Origin: Thermococci archaeon | Lineage (GTDB): Archaea > Methanobacteriota_B > Thermococci > Thermococcales > Thermococcaceae | Assembly: GCA_003663525.1 (NCBI GenBank) | Contig: QMUF01000101.1 | Coordinates: 1-5,978 of the forward strand | DNA: 5,978 bases | Reading direction: 5' to 3' | In this document: piece by piece, positions 1-5,724 of the stretch | Numbering within the stretch: the first letter of the stretch is position 1 | Layout of the letters: each line of letters starts with the position of its first letter | Position numbers and translations under genes: made by a program | Notes under the pieces: generated by a model | Told to the model about the DNA's origin: nothing | The model's database searches: none | Seen by the model: only the letters and a program-made list of their open reading frames with translations

Positions 1-1
1 C

Positions 2-145
2 GGATACTGTGAAGAACCCCGTCTAAAAGGTAGATATGCTGAAAAGGAAAAACTTCTAGAGCCAAAAGTTAAGAAACCCGGAATCGAAGAAAAAATAAAA
101 AATTTATTCTTGAGACCTTTCCTCGAGAATATAAAATTTCGATGA
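2..145 (+). CDS. C-terminal end of an unidentified protein (5' end outside window)
   Basis: An open frame enters from the left edge and runs 47 codons to a TGA at 143-145. The visible tail is strongly charged, with many Lys and Glu, and begins GYCEEPRLKGRYAEKEK. It contains one Pro-rich stretch (EPKVKKPG) followed by a predicted amphipathic helix, and ends ENIKFR. I do not recognise the family. The stop overlaps the ATG of the next ORF (ATGA, 142-145), which suggests either translational coupling or a frameshift within one longer gene. Amino-acid content fits a real thermophile coding region, but with only the tail visible no function can be given. Confidence 0.6.
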   Translation, partial: GYCEEPRLKGRYAEKEKLLEPKVKKPGIEEKIKNLFLRPFLENIKFR

Positions 146-303
146 TCAAAGAAATAACAATAAACAATATGAACATTACTTTAGCCTATAAAAAATTTTG
201 GATACTTGATTTGTTCAATCCAGGTAATGGAAAAAGAACAAAACTCCTAATTGACAGTGTTTCTGGTGCAACTGAGTATGTTTTAAGCTATGATAGTAGT
301 TAA
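142..303 (+). CDS. Small hypothetical ORF or out-of-frame tail of the preceding gene
   Basis: This is a 53-codon ORF from ATG 142 to TAA 301-303, with a second in-frame ATG at 169. It overlaps the previous stop by ATGA. No clear Shine-Dalgarno motif precedes 142, so a start here would depend on coupling. The product looks beta-rich: the strand-like segment AYKKFWILDL, a turn (NPGNGKR), then TKLLIDSVSGATEYVL. That pattern loosely resembles small beta modules seen at protein C-termini, in which an aromatic strand is followed by an 'IDxxSG' turn. There is no signal peptide or membrane segment. It could be a genuine small gene, or the true C-terminus of the upstream gene separated from it by a one-base frameshift. 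The absence of a ribosome-binding site favours the second reading slightly. Confidence 0.35.
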   Translation: MIKEITINNMNITLAYKKFWILDLFNPGNGKRTKLLIDSVSGATEYVLSYDSS

Positions 304-345
304 ACATTTACAACTTTAATGGCGTTCCTAGCAATCAGGATGATT

Positions 346-382
346 CTCAAGGGACTGGGATACCCTGTTCCCTGAGTTTTTT
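346..382 (+). terminator. Hairpin followed by T6, candidate terminator
   Basis: The arms 346-359 and 363-376 fold around the loop ATA (360-362). Pairs are CTCA with TGAG, GGGA with TCCC, C355 with G367, and GGG with CCC, giving 12 base pairs with bulges at A350 and T368 and one T-T mismatch. Six T follow directly (377-382). It lies 43 bases after the stop at 303 and before the promoter of the next gene, as expected for a terminator of the left-hand transcription unit. Archaeal termination depends mainly on the U-tract, so the stem may instead protect the 3' end. Confidence 0.5.
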
Positions 383-396
383 AAATTCATTCAACA

Positions 397-411
397 AAAA
401 GAAATTTAAAA
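397..411 (+). promoter_or_regulatory. Candidate BRE/TATA element for the TSUP permease
   Basis: An A/G-only run (397-404) of BRE type is followed by TTTAAAA (405-411). The usual 25-27 base spacing from the TATA centre puts initiation near 433-435, close to ATG 431, so the mRNA would be leaderless or nearly so. This counts against the upstream GTG at 419 as the start. A second AT-rich element, TTTTTTAAAT (377-386), could be an alternative, although it overlaps the terminator T-tract. Positions are judged by eye. Confidence 0.35.
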
Positions 412-430
412 CAATTTTGTGAAGTTTTTC

Positions 431-1165
431 ATGATTAACTATCTCCTAGATTTTGTCCTTGGAGTTGCAATAGGAGCAATAGCCGGGCTTTTTGGAGTAG
501 GAGGCGGGTTCTTAATAGTACCAACACTCACTTTTATGGGATTACCCATTCACACAGCAATTGGCACAAGCCTTGCCTGTATAGCAGTTAGCTCTTTTGC
601 CTCGGCCTATACCCACATCAAGAGAAGAAAGGTCCTTTTTAGAATCGTGGCAATTAAAGAGGCATTTTCAATGCCAGCTGCATTAATTGGAGCCCATATA
701 ACACTATTTCTAAATGAGTCTTTCCTCAGAACAATCTTCTCAATCTTTTTATTCTATCTGGCATATAAAATGATGACAACCTCTTCAAAATATCACCATG
801 AAGAAAGCATTAGGATAAACTATAAGAATATCCCCATAGTAGGCATACTTTCAGGTTTTACATCTGGCCTCCTTGGAATAAGTGGGGGGATCCTAAATGT
901 CCCTCTTTTTCATGTTCTAGTTGAGATACCTATCAGATACTCCATTGGAACATCCAGTGTTGCGCTCTTTTTTACAGCACTTGCGGGAACCTATGGACAT
1001 TTCAAAGCGGGAAATGTAAGCATAGAAACAGCACTTCTTTTGGCTCCGGGATTAGTAATAGGGGCGTATTTGGGAGCAAGAAGCACTCATACCTTGCATC
1101 CAGAGAGATTACAGAATTGGTTTGCCCTTATACTTACTTTGATCGGAATTAAAATGTTAATTTAG
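431..1165 (+). CDS. TSUP (TauE/SafE) family membrane permease
   Basis: A 244-residue polytopic membrane protein of the TSUP family, whose characterised members move sulfite, sulfoacetate and other small organosulfur or carboxylate anions. The two-fold internal repeat is plain. AGLFGVGGGFLIVP with HTAIGTSLACIAVSS in the N-half (about residues 18-55) is echoed by SGLLGISGGILNVP with RYSIGTSSVALFFTA in the C-half (about 145-183). Seven or eight hydrophobic segments are visible, and a hydrophilic loop (SSKYHHEESIRINYKN) joins the halves. Length is normal for the family. The start is chosen at ATG 431, where GTGA at 419-422 could serve as a weak ribosome-binding site and the TATA position fits. 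GTG 419 would add four residues (MKFF). The substrate cannot be read from sequence, and no sulfur-metabolism gene is visible nearby. The next gene begins 119 bases downstream, so co-transcription is possible but not evident. Confidence 0.92.
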   Translation: MINYLLDFVLGVAIGAIAGLFGVGGGFLIVPTLTFMGLPIHTAIGTSLACIAVSSFASAYTHIKRRKVLFRIVAIKEAFSMPAALIGAHITLFLNESFLRTIFSIFLFYLAYKMMTTSSKYHHEESIRINYKNIPIVGILSGFTSGLLGISGGILNVPLFHVLVEIPIRYSIGTSSVALFFTALAGTYGHFKAGNVSIETALLLAPGLVIGAYLGARSTHTLHPERLQNWFALILTLIGIKMLI

Positions 1166-1211
1166 CCCTTAAATTTATTAACTCTCGCCCCATAATTAAC
1201 TAAGAGAACTT

Positions 1212-1237
1212 TGAAACATGTTGAAACTATCGTTTCA
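1212..1237. promoter_or_regulatory. Three-half-site candidate operator (TGAAAC x2, GTTTCA)
   Basis: TGAAAC (1212-1217), TGAAAC (1222-1227) and GTTTCA (1232-1237) are spaced exactly four bases apart, a 10-bp period equal to one helical turn. The last two form a perfect 6-bp inverted repeat around TATC; the first two form a direct repeat. The array sits 48 bases before the start of the secreted-protein gene, in non-coding sequence. Winged-helix dimers often bind such arrays, and the downstream operon encodes a winged-helix protein. No match to a remembered Thermococcales operator (the glycolytic TATCAC-N5-GTGATA motif, or SurR GTT-N3-AAC) was found. Confidence 0.4.
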
Positions 1238-1284
1238 TCGAGTTCCTAAAGTAAGATAAACCCATAATAGCCTCGGTGGAGAAA

Positions 1285-2439
1285 ATGAAATCTGGTGCTA
1301 TCTGGCTGATCCTTATCTTGATGGGAGGTTTAATTCCCATAGGGGCTACTTTTGCCCAAAATCAATCAACTAGTGAATATTTAGGTGAACAAAATAACGA
1401 GGAGATCGCTGGAGAGATTATAAATCAGCTGACAAAACTTAGCACTTTAGTGGATATACGAGTAAAACCAGTGAAAAGTAGATTACCTGAGAATCTCCTA
1501 AAAGACTACGATAAAGCCAAAGAGCTTAAAGAAAAGGCTCTTACCGAATACCAAAATGGAAACTATCCCCAAGCAATTCAATATTCTCTGGGTGCAATGA
1601 GGTACTACAAAGGGATTCTCAAGGCCCTCGAAGAAGATGAAAAAACTCCCGAAGTTTTAAGAACACAAATTCAGGAAGAGAGCACCAGGACCTTCGCATA
1701 CTTTACGTATGTGGAAAAGCTTATAGAAGTAGCAAAAAGCAAAGAGATAGACGTAGAGAACTTGACCAAGGCTTATGTTGAAGCTAAAACTGCTTATAAT
1801 GAGGTTCTTAAATATATAAAGGATGGAAACCTTGAAGAGGCCAAAATAAGTCTAGAAAAAGCAAAACAAAAGAAAATAGAACTCGATATGGAGATTAGAG
1901 ATGTTACAATTAAGCTGGCTTCAAAAAACGCAGAGATGATTGTGAAATCCTTCCTGATAAAGACCAATCAAAGTCTTATAATAGCTGAAAAAGCAATCGA
2001 ATACGCAAAATCAATGGGACGAAATACTGAAGAAGCTGAAAAAGACGTGAAGGAGATAAGAGAAATATACCTACAGGTCGCCCACTTAGCGAATGAAGGA
2101 AAATGGATAGATGCCCTTAGAGTGATCAGAGAAAATGCAGCCCATAGGATAGGATTCTTCACGATAATTGAAGAGATAAAAAGAGAAAAAATGAACGCAG
2201 AAGTGTTTCTAACGATGACAAAAGAAAGGATTAGAAAAGATGCTACCGCCCTTGCCATCTTACGGAAGAAAGGGATAAACACTACAAGAGCAGAAATTCA
2301 GCTAAGAGGTGCAATTAATGAGTTTTCTATAGCATTTAACCTCATTAAGAAAAACGATGTAAACAGTGCAATTCTACACTTGCAAAGAGCAAACAGGCTT
2401 CTCAGAGAGGTAGAGGAATTCATAAATGCAAATTCCTAA
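1285..2439 (+). CDS. Exported all-helical repeat protein, unknown function
   Basis: A 384-residue protein with a clear Sec signal peptide: K2, a hydrophobic core over residues 5-21, and probable cleavage after ATFA (residue 24). The mature part is Lys/Glu/Ala-rich and almost wholly helical. A helix-turn-helix unit recurs four times, with the turn signature [N/D/E/K]-[G/N]-x-[Y/L/W/V]-x-x-A at residues 91-97 (NGNYPQA), 180-186 (DGNLEEA), 271-277 (EGKWIDA) and 356-362 (KNDVNSA), a period of about 85-91 residues. A second signature before each later turn (KEIDVEN, MGRNTEE, KGINTTR) keeps the same spacing. The units resemble TPR-like hairpins but do not match canonical 34-residue TPRs. No C-terminal membrane anchor is seen, so it is probably free or attached outside the membrane. 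N-X-S/T sequons occur at N26, N159, N228 and N332. Start ATG 1285 is preceded by GGTGG (1275-1279). GTG 1276, lying inside that ribosome-binding site, is less likely. The stop is 12 bases before the membrane regulator gene, implying an operon and a shared role. I do not recognise a named family. Confidence 0.88.
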   Translation: MKSGAIWLILILMGGLIPIGATFAQNQSTSEYLGEQNNEEIAGEIINQLTKLSTLVDIRVKPVKSRLPENLLKDYDKAKELKEKALTEYQNGNYPQAIQYSLGAMRYYKGILKALEEDEKTPEVLRTQIQEESTRTFAYFTYVEKLIEVAKSKEIDVENLTKAYVEAKTAYNEVLKYIKDGNLEEAKISLEKAKQKKIELDMEIRDVTIKLASKNAEMIVKSFLIKTNQSLIIAEKAIEYAKSMGRNTEEAEKDVKEIREIYLQVAHLANEGKWIDALRVIRENAAHRIGFFTIIEEIKREKMNAEVFLTMTKERIRKDATALAILRKKGINTTRAEIQLRGAINEFSIAFNLIKKNDVNSAILHLQRANRLLREVEEFINANS

Positions 2440-2445
2440 GGAGGT
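2440..2445 (+). promoter_or_regulatory. Ribosome-binding site of the membrane regulator gene
   Basis: GGAGGT matches the archaeal Shine-Dalgarno consensus and lies six bases before ATG 2452. It begins at the base after the previous stop codon (TAA 2437-2439). It fixes the start of the second gene and shows independent initiation within the operon. Confidence 0.75.
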
Positions 2446-2451
2446 CGGGAG

Positions 2452-3297
2452 ATGAAGAAAATCCTAGCTTTAATCAGCATCCTTGCAATTTTGCCCCTTA
2501 TCAGTGCCCAATTTACAGTCTCTGAGATGGAATTAACTGTGTACACTGATGGTTATGTCAAAGTTCATTATCAAATAATTCCCGATGAATATTCCTCCCA
2601 GATAATTCTGCCATTTTTAGGAGAGAACTACGAAGGAGTGGCAGTCGTTGATGAAAATAACAACCCATTAAATTTCGAGATTTACGACAAACATATAGTG
2701 ATATATGTTGGTGAGGCCCAAATCGTTGACGTTTCTTATTATACACCAGACATTACGTATAAAGAGGGACTGGTATGGACAATTAATGTTTCTAGTGACT
2801 TCCCCTTTAATATAATTCTACCAGAAAATGCTGTCATTGTGGATCTTTCAGAAGTGCCCCTCAAAATAGCCTCCAATGTAATAACAATGCCCCCTGGGAA
2901 TCAAAGTATCTCATACACTTTGGAATTCAAAGAAACTCCTACAGAGGAAGGACAAAGTTATAACAAATATCTTTTACCATTAGGAATTTTGGTGTTTATA
3001 CTCTTGATTTCTATTGTCCTTGCCAGAAATAGGAGAAAAGAGGCCAAAAGAACAGAAGTCCATATAGACAAAGAAGAATTCTTGAAAAAACTCGAATCCT
3101 TTAATCTAAATGAAGATGAAAGGAGAGCATTACTTTATATCTTAGAGAAAGGTGGAAGAGCCAGCCAAGCAGAAGTGAGAACTGCTCTGGAGATACCAAA
3201 AACTACAGCTTGGAGAATGTTCAAACGTCTTGAAAAGCAAGGGTTAGTGAAAATAATCAAAGGAAGAAAGGAAAACTGGGTAGAACTCAAGCTTTAA
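2452..3297 (+). CDS. Membrane-anchored winged-helix regulator with extracellular sensor domain
   Basis: A 281-residue protein with four parts in order. Residues 1-19 are a signal peptide (MKKILALISILAILPLISA, then Q20). Residues about 20-168 form a beta-rich extracellular domain with many alternating hydrophobic strands and sequons at N112 and N150. Residues 173-191 are a single membrane segment, followed by a basic stop-transfer stretch (NRRKEAKR, 193-200). Residues about 207-281 are a winged helix of MarR/IclR-like type: SQAEVRTALE as helix 2, PKTTAWRMFKRLEKQG as recognition helix, and LVKIIKGRKENWVEL as wing. Topology is therefore N-out, C-in, placing a DNA-binding domain at the inner membrane face beneath an external sensor. 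Similar layouts occur in uncharacterised archaeal HTH proteins; ligand and targets are unknown. It is the second gene of an operon with the secreted helical protein, its likeliest partner. The stop lies one base from the stop of metG on the other strand. Confidence 0.88.
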   Translation: MKKILALISILAILPLISAQFTVSEMELTVYTDGYVKVHYQIIPDEYSSQIILPFLGENYEGVAVVDENNNPLNFEIYDKHIVIYVGEAQIVDVSYYTPDITYKEGLVWTINVSSDFPFNIILPENAVIVDLSEVPLKIASNVITMPPGNQSISYTLEFKETPTEEGQSYNKYLLPLGILVFILLISIVLARNRRKEAKRTEVHIDKEEFLKKLESFNLNEDERRALLYILEKGGRASQAEVRTALEIPKTTAWRMFKRLEKQGLVKIIKGRKENWVELKL

Positions 3298-3298
3298 G

Positions 3299-5482
3299 CT
3301 ACCTCACCTTTGCCCCAAGTTTAACTTCTTTTTCTGGAGTTAGCAAAGCAACATTTTTGCCATCATCTGCAGCCAAGATCATCCCCTGACTCTCGATTCC
3401 TCTAAGTTTCTTAGGCTCAAGGTTTGTTATTACAGCTACGTACCTATTGAGCAACTCTTCCTTCTTATAGTATTTCTTCAGTCCTGCTACGAGTTGTCTG
3501 ACTTCATCTCCAAGATCCACCTTAATCAAGTAAAGCTTGTCTGCATTTGGATGGTCTTCAACACTAATTATCTTTCCAATTCTTATGTCAAGTTTTGCAA
3601 ATTCCTCAAATTTCACATAGCTCACTTTACTACCCTCCTTTTTTTCTCTTTTAGGTGTGATTTTCACTTTCTCCCCATAAATCCTCCTAAGAATTATCTC
3701 ACTTTCATCCCCAAGCCTCTCTTTAGCTATCTTAATAACATCCTCCATTTTGTAGTACTTATCTAAGAGAATTCTTGCACTTTCTGGATTTCCTTTGCCT
3801 ATGTAGCTAAGTACATATGCTATAATGTCCTCATCGCTGACCTTTCTAAAGAGAATTTCGGCCTTTCTAACTTTGTGACCTGCTTCTAGTGGGATGAATT
3901 CCCATCTTTTCACTTCCTCAATGTTAAGCAGATGCCAGATTTTCTCACTCGCATCTGGAAGGAATGGCTCAAGGAGGATCCCAAGGGCCTTAACTAACTG
4001 GAGGGAAATATTTACTGTAGTTCCTGTTCTAAGTTTATCAGTCTTAGCAGTCTTCCATGGCCTCTGATAGTCAAAGTACTGGTTTCCAAATATTGCTAGG
4101 GCCATTACCCTCTTGAGAGCTTCCTTAAACTGATATCTCGAAATAAGCCTACTTACTTCCTCAAAGGTTTTTTCAATTTCTTTGAGTGCTTTTCTGTCAA
4201 GATCATCAAGTTCTCCAGTTTCTGGAATCTTTCCATCAAAATACCTGTTCACAAAGGTCAGTGCTCGGTGTACAAAGTTTCCAAGATTGTTCACAAGTTC
4301 CTCGTTTATTTTCTTTTTGAAGTCTCCAAGGCTAAAGTCACTGTCCCTCGTTTCAGGCATTATAGCCGTTAGGTAGTATCTCAAATAATCTGCAGGAAAT
4401 GCATCGAGGAACTCATGAATCCATATCGCCCAATTTCTGCTTGTTGAGAACTTTCTTCCCTCAAGATTTAGATATTCATTTGCTGGGATGTCATATGGAA
4501 GATTCCATTCAAACTTAGCATTATTGTCCTCATATTTTCCATAAGCCATTAAGAATGCTGGCCAGAATATGGCGTGGAATGGAACATTATCCTTTCCAAT
4601 GAAATGGATTACCCTTGTTTCACCATCAATGTTAAACCAGTATTTTTTCCACTCATCCTCTTTTCCAAGTTTTTTGAAGTGTTCTATTGTTATTGATACA
4701 TAACCAATTGGGGCTTCAAACCATACGTAGAGGACTTTTCCTTTAACATCTTCATCTTCCAGCGGAACCGGAATCCCCCAACTTAAATCCCTAGTTATTG
4801 CTCTCTCTTCCAAACCTTCATTAATCCATCCTAACACAGTGTTTCTAACATTTGATTTCCAGTGTTCCTGCCTGAGAACCCAATCCTTAAGTTTTTCTTG
4901 AAAGTCTTGCATTCTTATATAGTAATGAGCTGAGTCCCTAAAGGTAATTGAGTTTCCGCAGATATTACATTTCGGATTTATAAGTTTCTCTGGAGTTAGT
5001 GGATGCCCACAGACTTCACATTGATCTCCTCTTTGCTCTTCCGCACCGCAGTAAGGGCATGTTCCAATAACATACCTGTCAGGTAAGAACATTTTATCGT
5101 GCTCACAATAAGCTTGTTTTTCAACTTTCTTAACTAAGTAACCATTTTCAAGAGCTTTAAGGAAGAACTCCTGACTTATACGATAATGAACTGGGAGCTC
5201 AGTTCTACCAAAGTAATCAAAGCTAATTTTGGCCCTTTCAAAAGTTGTCTTGATATGTTCATGATAGTAATCAACTATTTCCCTTGGGCTCTTTCCTTCT
5301 TTAAGGGCTCTGAAAGTTATTGGTGTACCATGCTCATCTGTTCCACATATAAATACAACGTCCTCTCCTTTTAACCTCAAGTAGCGTACGAATATATCCG
5401 CTGGCAGGTAGGCTCCGGCCAAATGCCCTGCATGAATAGGACCATTAGCATAAGGCAAAGCAGATGTCACTGTGAACCTCAT
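3299..5482 (-). CDS. metG: Methionyl-tRNA synthetase
   Basis: Charges tRNA-Met with methionine using ATP, in the cytoplasm. It is 727 residues from the chosen ATG, normal for the archaeal enzyme with its fused C-terminal domain. Class I signatures are HAGH (17-20, the HIGH motif) within PYANGPIHAGHL, and KFSTS (344-348, the KMSKS motif). The connective-peptide insert carries two zinc knuckles, with likely ligands C126/H128, C142 and C145, then C155, C158, C172 and C175. A helical anticodon-binding domain spans about 380-535, including NNLGNFVHR. A charged helical linker (about 545-620) leads to an EMAP-II/Trbp111-like OB-fold (about 621-727, AKLDIRIGKI) that binds tRNA and promotes dimerisation. 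Start: a frame extends five codons upstream to a TTG at 5497, but the ATG at 5482-5480 has GGGGGTGAT (5495-5487) four bases ahead, so ATG is preferred. The gene converges on the upstream regulator with a one-base gap. Its own promoter faces away from the pterin-family gene. Confidence 0.98.
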   Translation of the reverse strand: MRFTVTSALPYANGPIHAGHLAGAYLPADIFVRYLRLKGEDVVFICGTDEHGTPITFRALKEGKSPREIVDYYHEHIKTTFERAKISFDYFGRTELPVHYRISQEFFLKALENGYLVKKVEKQAYCEHDKMFLPDRYVIGTCPYCGAEEQRGDQCEVCGHPLTPEKLINPKCNICGNSITFRDSAHYYIRMQDFQEKLKDWVLRQEHWKSNVRNTVLGWINEGLEERAITRDLSWGIPVPLEDEDVKGKVLYVWFEAPIGYVSITIEHFKKLGKEDEWKKYWFNIDGETRVIHFIGKDNVPFHAIFWPAFLMAYGKYEDNNAKFEWNLPYDIPANEYLNLEGRKFSTSRNWAIWIHEFLDAFPADYLRYYLTAIMPETRDSDFSLGDFKKKINEELVNNLGNFVHRALTFVNRYFDGKIPETGELDDLDRKALKEIEKTFEEVSRLISRYQFKEALKRVMALAIFGNQYFDYQRPWKTAKTDKLRTGTTVNISLQLVKALGILLEPFLPDASEKIWHLLNIEEVKRWEFIPLEAGHKVRKAEILFRKVSDEDIIAYVLSYIGKGNPESARILLDKYYKMEDVIKIAKERLGDESEIILRRIYGEKVKITPKREKKEGSKVSYVKFEEFAKLDIRIGKIISVEDHPNADKLYLIKVDLGDEVRQLVAGLKKYYKKEELLNRYVAVITNLEPKKLRGIESQGMILAADDGKNVALLTPEKEVKLGAKVR

Positions 5483-5486
5483 CCTT

Positions 5487-5495
5487 ATCACCCCC
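5487..5495 (-). promoter_or_regulatory. Ribosome-binding site that fixes the metG start
   Basis: On the minus strand this reads GGGGGTGAT, matching GGAGGTGAT at eight of nine bases, four bases before ATG 5482. It overlaps the alternative TTG start (5497-5495), which has no comparable site of its own. Confidence 0.75.
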
Positions 5496-5514
5496 AAAGA
5501 CTAACTCGCTGCCC

Positions 5515-5522
5515 TTTATAAG
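5515..5522 (-). promoter_or_regulatory. Candidate TATA box of metG
   Basis: On the minus strand the element reads CTTATAAA, about 33 bases before the ATG at 5482. Usual archaeal spacing predicts a start site near 5492-5494 and a leader of about ten bases, which would place the alternative TTG upstream of the transcript. A second AT-rich element on the same strand, ATTTAAAA (5540-5533), would give a leader of about 30 bases that retains the whole ribosome-binding site. Which one is used cannot be decided by eye. Confidence 0.4.
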
Positions 5523-5645
5523 TTCTCGCCAATTTTAAATATTACGGTGGGTTATTTTCACCTCATAAAAATATGCCTATTAATATATATCGGTTCTCTA
5601 TTCCAAGAGACTTTTTAGTGCTTGAATTCTTTACATTTTTTCTTT

Positions 5646-5681
5646 TGAAAGCCTCACCCTTTAGAGCGGGGAGGAGGCCAG
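5646..5681 (+). mobile_element. Probable relic of an IS200/IS605-type right end (TnpB/omega-RNA hairpin)
   Basis: The arms CCTCACCC (5652-5659) and GAGCGGGG (5664-5671) flank the loop TTTA, followed by AGGAGGCCAG (5672-5681). This closely resembles the common right-end hairpin of tnpB-carrying IS200/IS605 elements, remembered as CCC-TTTA-GGGCGGGGAGG followed by a short GTCA/TCA-like end. The stem has two A-C mismatches (A56/C67 and C58/A65 of the 56xx positions). Each is explained by one G-to-A change from a perfect stem, as expected for decay. No tnpA or tnpB coding sequence is present, so it would be a solo end or a very small derivative. A TTTAC motif at 5630-5634 could mark a left boundary but is weak. 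The alternative is an unrelated RNA leader hairpin of the downstream gene. Confidence 0.4.
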
Positions 5682-5694
5682 CAAAGTATTTTAA
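5681..5694 (+). promoter_or_regulatory. Candidate BRE/TATA element of the pterin-family gene
   Basis: GCAAAG (5681-5686) followed by TATTTTAA (5687-5694) fits a BRE plus TATA layout. The usual spacing predicts initiation near 5716, just at the GGTGA ribosome-binding site (5716-5720), giving a very short leader. A stronger-looking TATA run, TTAATATATAT (5580-5590), lies further upstream and would give a leader of about 110 bases that includes the hairpin at 5652-5671. Confidence 0.3.
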
Positions 5695-5724
5695 CTCTTG
5701 AATCAAAATCCCTCTGGTGAAAGT

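Noticed and set aside
338..375. Possible C/D-box guide RNA (ATGATT-like C box and CTGA D box)
   Set aside because: The C box is imperfect, no internal D'/C' pair is present, the length is shorter than usual Pyrococcus C/D RNAs, and the same bases fit the hairpin better.
319..375. 18-codon ORF starting at ATG 319
   Set aside because: It is very short, has no ribosome-binding site, and overlaps the hairpin, so it is not supportable as a gene.
1211..1240. CRISPR-repeat-like sequence (TTGAAAC / GTTTCA)
   Set aside because: The 6-7-bp units are ten bases apart, with no 30-bp repeat or spacers, so they fit an operator better than a CRISPR array.
1968..2282. 104-codon minus-strand ORF inside the secreted-protein gene
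   Set aside because: It is antisense to a repeat of a convincing gene. Its Ser/Phe/Ile-rich translation is typical of the complement of Lys/Glu-rich coding sequence.
3494..3766. 90-codon plus-strand ORF inside metG
   Set aside because: It lies opposite the conserved OB-fold and linker coding region of metG; the Phe/His/Asn-rich translation has no recognisable features.
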